Shown here: positions 10,119-20,975 of the stretch, piece after piece
Numbering within the stretch: position 1 is the first letter of the stretch
How the letters are laid out: the number at the start of each line of letters is the position of its first letter
From: Adiantum capillus-veneris
Taxonomy: Eukaryota > Streptophyta > Polypodiopsida > Polypodiales > Pteridaceae
Direction: 5' to 3'
DNA length: 64,000 nt
NCBI GenBank assembly: GCA_014529385.2
Contig: CM043942.1
Location: forward strand, 112,874,141-112,938,140
Position numbers and translations under genes: made by a program
The notes under the pieces: model-generated
Database searches by the model: none
What the model was told of the DNA's origin: nothing
The model's input: the letters and a program-made list of their open reading frames with translations, nothing else

Positions 10119-10502
10119 CATAGCAACTATAATACGCGTATTATATTCAACGTACACGACGTCACGTTTTTCTTTCAAATGTGTACGTTTCTTTCAACGT
10201 TGGAAAGCTTATACAAAAGCGTTATAGACAGCCAGTACAGGTAAAAAAGCCAACTATACTAGCTTTAGTGAATAGTTTGGTTAGTGAATGTTAAAGGTTG
10301 AATATATTTATGAATTTATGTGTTATGTCATACAATTTGTTTTACATATATCATACCTAACTTATCACTAGAGGCTAGGACTATGCAAGAAAATTCTATA
10401 ATAAAAAACCACGCTTTTTAGTTGGGGTGCTTGAAAAAGACGTCTAGTACACGACTATGCTTAGGACATATTATACGTCCCGTCTGATACCAGGTTGCTA
10501 TG
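10119..10502. mobile_element. hAT-like MITE, family 1, copy 1 (TSD CTCACAAG)
   Basis: A 384-bp element with inverted ends CATAGCAAC...GTTGCTATG. It is flanked by a perfect 8-bp duplication, CTCACAAG, at 10111-10118 and 10503-10510. Next to each end are palindrome-like 'aatacgcgtatta' and 'cacgacgtcacg' / 'acgtcccgtc' phrases. A second copy with its own perfect 8-bp duplication is at 49064-49408. No transposase is encoded; 8-bp duplications and CA-starting termini are hallmarks of hAT elements. Confidence 0.85.
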
Positions 10503-10510
10503 CTCACAAG

Positions 10511-10922
10511 AGGAACGATCACCTATGGAGGCAAACCCTCACCGCACAAGACTCCCAAAATGACTTCTATGGATTAGGACTACCTAGTGGATTTGGTGCA
10601 AGAATCAAAATCGGCTATTACTTTTGAACAATATGATAGCATGTGGAAGGCGAGGATTTTCAAAGGCTTTGATATTTTAGCAGGTACCTTGCCACAACAA
10701 GTGAATTCATCTCAACCATAGATATCAACTGAGACTATTGTTCCACATGTTCCATCTCATCCACCAATTTCCAATGGGCAATTGCCCTGCTCAGATGCCT
10801 TATAAGCTACACAGTTTTGGACCCAAAAAAATTTCTCCTCCACTAGATTCCTTCTCCACAAACTTCATTGTTGGAAGGTGTGATCTGCACTATGGCAAAT
10901 GATTCCATATTTCCATTATCGT
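10511..10922 (+). pseudogene. Leader and gag-like remnant of the element starting at 10081
   Basis: After the MITE the host element resumes with 'atgacttctatgg' and a short reading containing YLVDLVQESKSAITFEQYDS, interrupted by stops. This could be the start of gag but is too decayed to classify. A 50-base phrase 'ccttctccacaaacttcattgt' recurs at about 12870. Confidence 0.35.
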
Positions 10923-11030
10923 TGTCACGTGCACATCTAAACCTATGTGCATGTGGACAAGCCAACTGCTATTTCTAGGGTTTAGGACAACCTAGGAGGT
11001 GTTTTGGCACCCTTGTAAGCCTGTACACAT

Positions 11031-11190
11031 CATGGTTACCCGGAACGAGGAACGGGGAACGGCAACATACATGAATGCCATTCTCTGTTTCAGATACTCA
11101 CGTCTGAAACACGGAACGGGGATCCGGAACGGAAAATTGAGATGGGAACAGGGAACAGAGACCTGAAAATGGCCATTCCCTGTAACTATG
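11031..11190. mobile_element. hAT-like MITE, family 2 (TSD GTACACAT/C)
   Basis: A 160-bp element with ends CATGGTTACC...TGTAACTATG, packed with ggaacggggaac runs. Flanks GTACACAT (11023-11030) and GTACACAC (11191-11198) form an 8-bp duplication with one mismatch. Non-coding. Confidence 0.8.
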
Positions 11191-11953
11191 GTACACACGA
11201 TGTGCATGTCCAAGCACTCTAGAGTAGTTACATACCCTCTGATTGCACAAGAGCAAAGCCAATGTCTGCTAGGTGTAGGCATTGGGCAGTGTTCCCATAC
11301 AGCTGCATTAGTACCCAGCCTAGGTATTTATCTACATACGAAGCACCTCTTATTAGTAGTTCATCAACTTATTAACAAGTGACATTTTAGCCAGTAATTA
11401 CAAATTGCAGGTTTTTATTGGCATTGCCTGACCCCGCTTTAATTCCATATTTAAGTGATCTCTCAAGCATAAGTAAGTACCCTCAGTACCAACACCAAGT
11501 CCCCACAATACCTCAACATCTCTAGCGTTTTTGCACCAGATCAGCATGCAGCATCCCATCAGCACCAGCGTTTTCATTTTTCAGCCATAACCTCGCCATA
11601 CCATCGGAGATTCAGCCATCAATACCAGCATTTTCAGATTCACCCTCGGATCAGCCAGCGCTTTTCAGTTTTCAGTCCATCCTTGACGTTGCAAATCAGC
11701 CCATAGCCTTGTCGTAGTTGTAGATCCCAGCCAGAATCCCCAGCTTTTTTCATTTTCAGCCTTTAGCTTCGTAGATCCAAGCATCTACCCCAAGATATCA
11801 TCAACATCTCAACATCTAAGACCATTGTATCAGCATTTGTGCAATCTAAAGCAAATACGTCTCTAGCGATAGAGAGGGGGCCCCTTGGAGGGGGTTTTGG
11901 AACCCCATATGGTGTTAGTCTTCTCTCTCTCTCTCTCAACCCCATATGGTGTT

Positions 11954-11957
<4 letters not shown>

Positions 11958-12019
<62 letters not shown>
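11958..12019 (+). repeat. CT microsatellite
   Basis: About 30 CT dinucleotides following a repeated 'accccatatggtgttagtct' phrase, which occurs twice. It sits at the same relative place as the CT tract in the related repeat at 59928-60010. Confidence 0.95.
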
Positions 12020-12022
<3 letters not shown>

Positions 12023-12046
12023 GACTTCTTTAGAGCAGACACTGGA

Positions 12047-12220
12047 CCATAGTAACAGGGAATGGCCGTTTTCAGGTCTCCGTTCCCCGTTCCCATTCCA
12101 AGTTCCCGTTCCAAATCCCCGTTCCGTGTTTCAAACATGAGTACCCGTAACAAGGAATGGCATTTTGTTCGGCGTTCCCGTTCCGCGTTCCCGTTCCGGT
12201 TTCCCGTTCCTGGTAACTAT
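12047..12220. mobile_element. hAT-like MITE, family 2 (TSD ACACTGGA)
   Basis: A 174-bp element with ends CCATAGTAACAGGG...CCTGGTAACTAT, flanked by a perfect 8-bp duplication ACACTGGA (12039-12046, 12221-12228). The body consists of gttcccgttccg runs. It interrupts the captured fragment region of the surrounding LTR-like repeat. Confidence 0.85.
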
Positions 12221-12228
12221 ACACTGGA

Positions 12229-12480
12229 CACCCCGAAGAGCTACCACCACAACAGAGTTTGTCGCCTTACACCAGAGACACACTGATCGATCGAGCGACC
12301 GAGATGGGGATATCCAGACGCCCACCACGACTGCGGAGGACTACACAGCATCGACGGAGGCTGCATCAGAGGATCCGGATCACTTTGGCCTGACATGCAC
12401 GACGCCGCGTCAAACTACTTACCATGGAGGAGATTGATGAGATCCGCCAACGAACCGATGCTTTCGCTACTGGATCTCTT
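12229..12480 (+). pseudogene. Copy of the captured fragment tail (see 60020-60538)
   Basis: Near-identical to 60340-60530 ('cgactgcggaggactacacagcatcg', 'accatggaggagattgatgagatccgccaacga'). It is the same transduplicated piece that at 60 kb follows a LINE-like zinc-binding region; here the upstream half is missing and a MITE lies just before it. One frame ends in MEEIDEIRQR. The function is unknown. Confidence 0.6.
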
Positions 12481-12682
12481 GTGATCTCTTGTGATTTAGC
12501 TATCCCACCTAGCTGCTTAGTTCACAGCTAGCAGTTTAGGATCCATAGCATAGTATTTTCATTTTGTCATTTTGTTACTTTTGTTACTCTGCTTTGTATC
12601 AAATCCACCACATTTTAACTTTTTTGGTCTCATAGGTCACTTTGGCCTTTTGAAGACGTTAATATAACATTTCATTTCATTT

Positions 12683-12686
<4 letters not shown>

Positions 12687-12749
<63 letters not shown>
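12687..12749 (+). repeat. CT microsatellite
   Basis: About 31 CT dinucleotides inside the 3' part of the LTR-like repeat, just before the B-type 3' end motifs. Confidence 0.95.
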
Positions 12750-12751
<2 letters not shown>

Positions 12752-12849
12752 AACCTTCACTCACAGTATCATTCTCTCTTCGCTCTCTGGTCTTTGCACA
12801 TCTCTCATGAAGTAAAGGAACCTTGAGTACGCATTGAGCACTCATCGTG

Positions 12850-14094
12850 AGCATTCACCATAAATCACTTCCGAATCCTTCTCCACAAACTTCATTGTCG
12901 GGAGGTGTGATTCACACCATGGCAAAGGAGAACACTACTTTGCAGATCTATTCACACAATAATGACTACATCTACGCCACCACCATCATCAATTCCACCC
13001 CCCAACTTTCAATTCACGACCACAATTTACCCCACGTAAACTATTTTCCATATTTTCTTGCTTCGGACATACTAGCCATGGAGTTACAAAACACAAAGTT
13101 TGGAAATGGGTTTCAGACATACAAGAGGTCTCGGCCCATGTCTAAAACACCACCCTAGAGGTTCGTAAAAACCTTCAAGATAAATGTTAACATATGCACA
13201 TTGCACAACATCTCGAAGTAAGACATGAATTAGGTCTATTATGTGCTACAAAACTCATTGCTTGATTGTAACTTGAAAGTTCCTAGAGAAGAGCTGGAAA
13301 CCACATAAGAAAAAAATTTAATCTTCAAAGAAACGCGAACTTCAAAAAGGCAACGTTTTAGAAACGTTTCTCCAAGATCTTCTTTGGAAGAAACGGGTTT
13401 CGTGGTAGCTATGCACTTCCATGATGTCTAGTCATAAACCGTTTAAGGATGGTGGCTCTATAGTAAGATTCAACAATTTCTCACGTTTGTAAGGATCAAC
13501 CCAAAGCTTTACAATTTCTCCACCAATTTGATGTTGTTTTCAACAACCTTCATCATATCGACAATTCCAAGCTATCAAAATTGCTGGATTTCTCAAAGGC
13601 AATGATGTGTAATGGTGAAGTTCTCTTAGTGCCAAACCTGATGCACCCAAGACTTGGTAATACATCAAGTTAACTTTTGCAATGAACTAACTCACCTTAT
13701 TTTTAGGCTTGAAACTTTCTTTTGCTTCAAAAAAATTGAACTATGTACACAAAACAGACCTTGAATGACTATAATGATTAATCAGAAGCTTTGAAATGCT
13801 TACCAAGGAAAAAGCCACTTGTGGTTTACCTTCTCCTCTTCACGAGTATTGTGAGAAGATTCAAGTCTGCTTTTTGCAAGAGTGGTTACCACATGATGGA
13901 AGCAAAACAAAAAGAAATCTATAGCCAGGTTCACCTCTCAACCTCCATTCTGAGGTCATTCACAAACACACCATCTGAACCTATCCAAAACAGCCAAACC
14001 TTTCACAACTTCGATTTTAACCCTGTGCGACAAGTTAAAAGAAAAGAATAACCAATGTTAATTGCTTCCAAGCCATGCATACTTTTCATGCTTA
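12850..14094. other. No gene recognised
   Basis: Starts with a second copy of the 'ccttctccacaaacttcattgt' phrase seen at 10850. The rest is AT-rich without conserved protein. An 86-codon open frame at 13791-14051 is not recognised and is probably chance. This may be the left flank of element F. Confidence 0.3.
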
Positions 14095-15166
14095 TCTCCT
14101 CCTAAAAGGACCCACTTTGTGTCATATGATAGGTGACATTAAGCATCCTGAAGGTTTGTTCCGTAAGTTCGGTGGGAGAGATCGAGAAATGGGTATTCTT
14201 GAGGCACCACATGATGGGTGACAGAAGCATCAGATAGGGAATATTCCATTGGTCTAGGAGGGAATCCGAACTGGATAAAGGATTCCGCGTAAGGACGTAG
14301 GCACAAGAATAAAGATGGATTTTTGAGAAGCTTTTTCTAAAAAGCGGGATATTTTTAAGAGCTTTCCGGGAAAGCACATGCTTTCCCACAAGGAAATCTA
14401 TGTCTGTATTGTATCTGTGCAAGAGGTTTGCATCCACGGAAGCCTCGAAAGTCCTATGTAGCATCAGTTTTCAGCTCACATAGTTTTTGTCCGAGTTTTT
14501 AACGGTTTCACATTTTTTTATTAAGTGACCGGTCACCCAATTAATAAGTGGGCAGCCACTTAATAAGAAAACAACAAGGCTTATATAAAAATAGCCAGCA
14601 ATGCCTCTTACGGCTGAAAACAGCGCAAGCTTTCTTTCTCCTCTCTCTACATCAGCCACCAATCTTCTCTCTCTTCCCCTTGCTACTTCAACGCCCCTAT
14701 TCCTTGCTATTGCTGCGGCAGAGTGGAGCGCTAGGTTGCCTAGCGCTCCACTCTCAACCTAGACTTGCCAGCACTAGCACAAGGAGACTCTGCCGCCGGG
14801 AAACTACAAGTGCTCACGGGAAGTCGATGTGTGGAGGTCGCTTTTCCGTACATGGAGCGACATGCTTGTGAATACGCTCTACGAGCTGTTGCTCTCGTAT
14901 TTGCGCTTTTTGACGATACTCCATCACGAAGGAGAGAAAAGGCTTTGGCCCATGCTTGGGGATTGCGAGAATGGGAACCCGAAACAGTCTATGGAGATTT
15001 TAGTCCGCGTAAAGATAGGAAAAGAATTGAAGCTCGCCACCTCGATTTTCCTAACGGGAAGGAAACGACGATCGAGTCTGAGATTTACAACAGAGAGGTT
15101 TCTCCAATTGTCGTGCTTGTAAAAAAGGATTCCTCCTAAATACAAATACTTTTTAAGGGAAGGGAA

Positions 15167-15197
<31 letters not shown>

Positions 15198-15250
15198 CTT
15201 CTATTTATTTCAAGTTTATTGATTATTCGTGTGCGCTCCCGTTTGTAACA
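14095..15250 (+). repeat. Left LTR of element F (E-type), 5' end missing
   Basis: Matches the E-family LTRs at 30492-32456 and 49426-51243 in order: hairpin-type repeats ('gtgtcatatgataggtgac', 'caccacatgatgggtgacagaagcatc'), 'cgtaagttcggtgggag', 'gaagatgga', 'ttataagaaaa', and the end 'gcgctcccgtttgtaaca'. The first few hundred bases and the usual TGTTGCTAAA start were not found, so it is truncated or diverged. A G tract of 31 bases interrupts it at 15167-15197. Confidence 0.7.
15167..15197 (+). repeat. G31 homopolymer tract in LTR
   Basis: Thirty-one consecutive G after 'aagggaa'. The sibling LTR of element E has 11 G at the matching place (32302-32312, after 'aagatactatta'). Confidence 0.95.
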
Positions 15251-15251
15251 G

Positions 15252-15264
15252 TGCGTATCAGAGC
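15252..15264 (+). other. Primer-binding site of element F
   Basis: TGCGTATCAGAGC, the initiator-Met type with one inserted C, one base after the LTR end AACA. It gives F a plus orientation. Confidence 0.7.
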
Positions 15265-15322
15265 TCGATCACCTCTCTTTTTTTGCTAAGGATGACAATT
15301 CTAGGAAGGAATGCGAAGAGCC

Positions 15323-15465
15323 ATGACGAGCCAAGGGAGAACCGCTGAAGACGACCTCCAGCAAGTACAAGTTCAACTCGTGGAACTGCAAGAGCTTCTC
15401 ACACTGCTAGCAGTGTAGAAGGTTTCATACAAAATCAAGAAGCCGCAAGGAATAGATGCCGATGG
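15323..15465 (+). pseudogene. Start of gag of element F
   Basis: Begins ATGACGAGCCAAGGG (MTSQGRTAEDDLQQVQVQLV), matching the start of gag in element E at 32529 (MTSQERSKQAE). One stop occurs about 30 codons in. The frame is cut at 15465 by insertion of G and resumes at 44654 (GHQKSTANGN). The target GATGG is duplicated at both junctions. Confidence 0.7.
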
Positions 15466-17621
15466 TGTCAAAGGTGGGAGCGCAAGATGCAATGAACACA
15501 AGAACTGATTCGTGATCCGTTGGGTACCTCAACTCCGATCTAGAATACCTGCAATGCCAAACACATGAACAAGGCCCACCTATAGAGAAGAGAGATCGTT
15601 GAGGTAGAGAGAGACAGAACATCTGAGAGAGAGAGAGAGAGATCTGGAAAAGGCTCTCCATGCTGATAACAATATGCTCATACAAGTGACCAAGGGTGGT
15701 CCGACATAGAATTGACATGCCCAATGGATAGGTCCAAGGCAAACACAATTGCAACTTCTACTGACACTGTCAACTGCTCCTGCACACTAGACCACTCACA
15801 GGGCCTCGACACGTGCATCACCTCCAACATGCTTTGAGAGCATAGATCTGTTGAATCTCCTCCTGGCTAAATCTAGATGTGGATCTAGATCTTGGTCGAG
15901 GAAACCTACCACTGCATTGTCGCAAGGGCCACTGATAGGTTGCCCTGAGATGGTATTGCACCGTAGCACTGCTACTACTGCCCACCAAAAACGCTAGGGC
16001 TGAGTGTTGCCTCTGGCTAGGAGAGAGAAATCGTTGGTGTCACGTGACACATCCCAACCCTATGTGTCCATGGACAAGCTACACCACAGCAGGGTTCAGT
16101 CAGTCCGATCAAGTTAGATTAGCAGTGATCTGGCACTTTTGTGAGTCTATTCGTAGATCGTGCATGCCCAGTCACTTAGCATAGATGCATATCCTCCGGT
16201 TGTACACAACATGATCATCGGAATTCCCATCAGAATCCACTAGCATCAGTTAGGGGAATTTTCCAGTGCATTTAGCCTATTTTCCTATTTATTGGGATTT
16301 TCACTTATTATTATTAAGTGACTTTCCAACAAAAGTAGGTAGGGCAATTTTGCTAAGTTAATATATAAGCAAACCAAAGTTCACACTTTCTGGTAGAAGA
16401 GGCAGCAGGAGCACCTTGCTCGACAGGCAACTTCTCAACAAGACCAACCCCCGCGACTACTCTGGCATTTTCTCCACAGAAGACCTAGCGTTTTTGCATC
16501 AGATCAGCCTTGGCGATTTGTGCACAGCAGATCAGCCCCGGCGTCATCACGACACAGCAGATCAGCCTAGAGTTTTTGCATTTGCAAAACCCCGGTGACA
16601 GAAGGACCAATTTCAGCCCCTGGCGTTTTTGGATTTCAGCAGCAAATTAAGACCGGCATTATTCACCTTAAGTGTAGCAGATTCAGCCCGTTAAGACCAT
16701 CAGTTTTCAGCCCTAAGAAACCTCATTTTTCATCCAAGAAAACGCAGCCAAAATAGTCATTTTCAGCCACCGAAACAGTCCCGAAATTCAGCGATTAGAA
16801 GATCTCAGATTTCAGCCATCGTCGTCGTCGTCGTCGTCGTCGTCACCATCGTCATCATCGGCATAGACCAAGTTGCATAGTCCATTGCATACGCACTGTA
16901 CACCTTTGTGCAATCAAAGAATAGACCACTCTCGCCGACGAGAGTGGGGCCTTCGGAGGAGGGTTTTACAACCTCTCGGGTGTCGTATCTCTGCTCTCTC
17001 CTTCTCTCAGTCTCATTCATTTGCACGCACAACATCCACTCACTTTGTTCGTGATCATAGCACTCTCGATAAGACGGAAAGCTCTCTCTTTCCCTAAGAA
17101 CTAAAAGGAACCTTGAGCAATAAAGATCACTAATCTTGAGAAAAATACAACATTCATTCCGCTGCACCTAACAGTTGGACCGCATGGGTAAAAACGCTAG
17201 GTTTTCATGCACCCTGTGCCCACTACACCTCCTAGGGCTGCCCCCTAGGGGCACCCTATGCTGCCCCAAAGCCTACACACACTGCTCTCCCCAACTCACC
17301 TATATACCCCACAAAGGTCGGGTCGGCCATCACGACCAAGTAATAATTAGGAAAAATTAGGGTGAAGAGGCAAAAGATGACCACGGAAAAAATACCAGCA
17401 AGGATGGGGAAAATATTCCCACCGTGCAGGAGCCTAATGGCCATGGAATAGAGCCAAAACCCAAGGCTAAACATGGCTAGAGTCTAGACACAACCCGACA
17501 CGAGAAACCTACCTCACACTGGCCGGGTACAGCCACAAATCAACCCTCACTTCCTAACACCTGTCCCTCAGAGAAACTGGGACCGACTGGACGAATCCGG
17601 AGAGATGCCTAAACTCTAACA
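15466..17621 (-). repeat. 3' LTR of element G, split by a B-family solo LTR
   Basis: Pieces 15466-16037 and 17174-17621 match the right LTR (43563-44653): 'gatgcaatgaa.acaagaa', 'tgccaaacacatgaac', 'ggtggtccgacatagaa', 'cctcctagggctgccccctaggggcaccctatgct'. The terminal dinucleotides are TG and CA. A short GA tract near 15633 corresponds to the long GA tract of the right LTR. Confidence 0.9.
16038..17173 (+). mobile_element. Solo LTR, family B (TSD GTTGG)
   Basis: A 1136-bp LTR, TGTCACGTGACAC...CACCTAACA, flanked by perfect GTTGG at 16033-16037 and 17174-17178. It matches 2437-3566. A cgt trinucleotide run occurs at 16820-16845. Non-coding. Confidence 0.92.
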
Positions 17622-17632
17622 CCCCCTCTTAG
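17622..17632 (-). other. Polypurine tract of element G
   Basis: The minus strand reads CTAAGAGGGGG immediately before the LTR start TGTTAGAGTTTAGG, the expected place for plus-strand priming. Confidence 0.7.
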
Positions 17633-20265
17633 CTCGTGGAAGGAAAGTCGGACCAGAGAGCTGGAATGAGCAATGTGCAACTGTAAAGAGAGGGTTTCGT
17701 GGACGAGGATATCTGCTACAGAACTCTAGGGTCGAATCAATACATGGCCGTTGTATCCATCCAACGACTACCCCCGAAAGACGTCCGGGAAGTACAATGT
17801 TGTTAAAATCCAGCTCTATAAAGAATCACCTCAATCTAACAAACTCACACGTTGCACAACCAGCATTTGCAGAAGGTACTGCGGCTAACTGCTCCAAGAG
17901 TATGCATCAAAATTGAGAGTAAAGGCATAAACTGCGAGTATCTGGATCATTTTCCAACTCTAAAGTGCTCCACCTTCAAGGAAAGAGTGGGAAATCTGCT
18001 CCTCGCTTCATATACCACATGCCAAAAACTCCAAGCTGCTACGGAAGTCAAAGAAACGAGACAACCAAGGCTACTAAGGAACTATATGTCCGATGACGAA
18101 AAACCAAAGAACTGGACCAACCATCATATAGAATGATGAACTGCAAACTGTATCTGAAGGGACTTCATCAGAACTGATCTTCAATTGTTTGGAACACGAC
18201 CCAAGAGAGTATCACCCCACTCTCAAGGTGAATCAAGAATAAATATCCAAGTAGAAAGGAAGACACATCAATACTGAGACTGCAGCTAACACTGCAAGAT
18301 CAAAAGACCCTGCACCCAAGCTCTGCAACAGAAGGACAAGGTGCTATCGAAAGCCACCAACTAGATTGTCAATCCAGTCCGCTGCACATGGAACCACTAA
18401 ACTGAAGAAAGTACTCTCCGCAAACTAACTCCCAAGCCAGCTCCACATCCCCCTCTGAAGAGAGAACACCCGAACCATGGATAAGTGTCATAACTCTCCA
18501 ACAGTCTATGCTTGAGTAACTGGATCACCCGGGGTAGGTGAATCCAAAAGAAAAAATAATAAACCTATGGAACCTGGAACCAAATTTGGGAGAGAATACT
18601 GTCTCCCCAATACGAAGAATACTCAAGCTAACTGTAATTGGTTCCTAGTCCAAGAGGGACCACTATCCACCTGTACAAAAGATAACATCCGAGTCTAAGG
18701 ATAAGGGAAGTAAGTGTGTCCTGTATGGTACAGTCTACAGGGATTAATCTAGAAGACGAGGCATAGCAACTACTTCTCGGATGCGCGGGAAAGAGCAACA
18801 GTCACACCACAAATCTGAAAGACAAGGCAGCCACCGAAATGGCTAAAGAAAAACATCCGCAAAGATACTAATTGCACTGTGGGCTCAAGCACACCATCCA
18901 AAACCGCAAAAATGGGTAAGGGAAACCAAGGACTGGAAGACATCGTGGATAGTACTCCTCTGAATGGAGCACGGAAAGTCTATTGAAGATAATAATGTGG
19001 ATGCCCCCTCTAAAAGAGAAGTATCCTCAAAAGTACGCTCCGAGGTAACAACTGACTCAACCTACGTCAGAACAGAGCAAACAATGTCACTAAAAGCTCC
19101 AGAGCAAAAGCTCAGAACTCCCCCAAAGGTAGGAAGTCCCTCTCCCGCTCAATCTTGGGAAAAGTGAAGAAGTACCACCAGAAAGAAATCTGAGACAATC
19201 TGGAGTAAAACTGCTTCCTCTGTAACTGAATAGCCTCATAGAACTCAAGACTCAAAGAGAATCACACCATCCGTAAACTCAAACTGCTAAGAATAGGAAG
19301 GCATGATAGGTCGTCACCTGAGAATAATGTTTGCCAAAGAAGCCGTAGGGGTCCCAAAAGAACCTAACTACCCAAGCAAACTCCTTGAGATCAAACCAAA
19401 ATGTCCACCACTTCTCTGCATCTGTCAAGATCAACGTTGTAGGTACAATCCAATGCAATATGTCAAACTGCATACATACAGACTTGGAAGAGCACATATA
19501 CTCTGATTATTGTAACTTGCTTCCTTAAAATCTTCATCAAAACTGTCCATTGTACTTGTACGAAAGAGAACATACCCACAATTGAACTGTACAATCAATA
19601 TCCAATACACAACATGATTACAATACTCAAAAGGAGCGGAAAGGAACCAACTCGAGGAACAAGCCTAGAAAGCACGACGGGACTGATTTGTAACATGTTA
19701 GAAAGCTGGGCAAAAGACTACAAGGAAAGAACCTGCGATACTAGCCAACCATGGCCAAATCTGCACACCTGAAGAAGGGTTTCCCCCAAGGTTGGAGCTT
19801 TCCAAAAAGAGGTATGGAAGAAGCATCCAGATGTTGTTGATTGTGGGAATAGGAACTAAATGTCCCCACCAATTGTCGACACTACGTGCAAACCCGTCAT
19901 CCAGAGGATCTTGACAAATTTGTTGTCGATCATCAAGAAAAACTACCCATAGAGGTAGCAAACTTGTCCCCTAATTGGTGTTGGCAAGCTCACAAGAGAT
20001 CGTAATCTATCCAACTTGTACTGACAAGCTCACAAGAGGACAAAGAAGTGACCAAATCCATGTTCACGCCACACTGCCACGAGGGAAGGAGTGAACATGG
20101 AGAAAGGAGAAGTCCACACTCCATCAAGGCCTCCTGAAATTGTTGTCATTGTTCGCTAAGGGTCTGGCACCACCTGCTCCACCTCTAAACGTTAACTAGA
20201 ATTTCCATCCTTAGATGGAGAATAGGAAATTGAAGAAAATCCTCTGCTTCAAGAAGGGAAGAGAT
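17633..20265 (-). other. Internal region of element G, 3' part, no coding recognised
   Basis: About 2.6 kb. Open frames are short and none shows gag knuckle, protease, RT, RNase H or integrase motifs on either strand. The text is lysine/serine-biased and low in structure. The region is best read as non-coding filler of a non-autonomous LTR element. The right end is cut by element C (4-bp duplication CCCT). Confidence 0.5.
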
Positions 20266-20270
20266 CCCCT

Positions 20271-20577
20271 TGTCACAAACTGGTGACGTGGCTACTTGGG
20301 ACACAAACACACACACACACACCGCCCTGCTGCAATGCTGATGTGGCAACCGTACAATCGCCCGAAAATCCCGCTGCAGAATGCGCTGGCAGTGGCTGAC
20401 ATGGCAGCAGTGTACGGACGTTGTACGGAATTCCGCTTTTTATGGTGCCTTTCACGGAGGCAACAGCGGTAACTTTTTGAATTGCTTTTCTCCACGCGAA
20501 TTGCAAGAGAGAGGGAAAGAGCTTTATTTTTTAGAAGGCTTTTAATGGCCAGCTTTTGGGGCTCTGCTTTTAGCAAC
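20271..20577 (+). repeat. 5' LTR of element C, first part
   Basis: TGTCACAAACTGGTGACGTGG to 'gctctgcttttagcaac', after which D is inserted. The last five bases GCAAC (20573-20577) are the left copy of D's target duplication. It includes a CA microsatellite and 'tgtacggacgttgtacgg'. Confidence 0.9.
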
Positions 20578-20964
20578 TGAAACGAACGAGGAGATAGGAT
20601 CTCCCGGCCACACGGACTCCGTGCCTACAGATGCGCGTCGGAGGAACCACCCAACCATAGCCACCATGCGGCAGCTCCCCGTGCTGGGACCAGCATCCGA
20701 GGACATACGCGTGCACCTGTAAGACCGAGCGTCCCATACCACCCAGCCTCACCTCCTCGAGGTGACCTCGTGCACTCCTAGCCTCGCGGGCTAACCACTG
20801 GCACTCTGCCAGTGGGGTCCATAACTGCAAATTAGGCCTCAGCCGCCCTTTTATAATAATGGCCGGCCACACTGACCGAGTTCACACTACGTCCGCCCGA
20901 ACACAAGACGCCCATCCCGACGGCATCTGGGCTAGATCCCCTCTCCTGTGAGCGGGACATAACA
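20578..20964 (-). repeat. 3' LTR of element D
   Basis: Plus-strand view TGAAACGAACGAGG...GGGACATAACA. The minus-strand polypurine tract (AAGGGGGGAAG, complement of 20967-20977) lies right next to it. Differences from the other LTR are mostly C/T and G/A. Confidence 0.92.
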
Positions 20965-20975
20965 TACTTCCCCCC

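Larger units (their letters stand above)
10923..12849 (+). repeat. Long LTR-like repeat (B-related) with CT tracts and captured sequence
   Basis: Begins TGTCACGTGCACATCTAAACC, closely like the start of the B-family LTRs, including 'tatgtgcatgtggacaagc'. It contains the B-type 'tctagcgtttttgcaccagatcagc' phrases at 11520-11780. It ends with the B-type phrase 'aaaggaaccttgag...gagcactcatcgtgagca'. Two CT tracts, two family-2 MITEs and a captured fragment lie inside. A relative is at about 59520-60890. The right border is approximate and no perfect flanking duplication was found. Confidence 0.5.

Noticed and set aside
16820-16850. CRISPR-like or functional cgt repeat
   Set aside because: A short trinucleotide microsatellite (cgtcgtcgt) in a solo LTR; no spacers and a eukaryotic context.
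20570-20872. 100-codon minus-strand frame with relatives at 26616-27123
   Set aside because: Entirely inside the two LTRs of element D; an LTR-conserved frame without domains.
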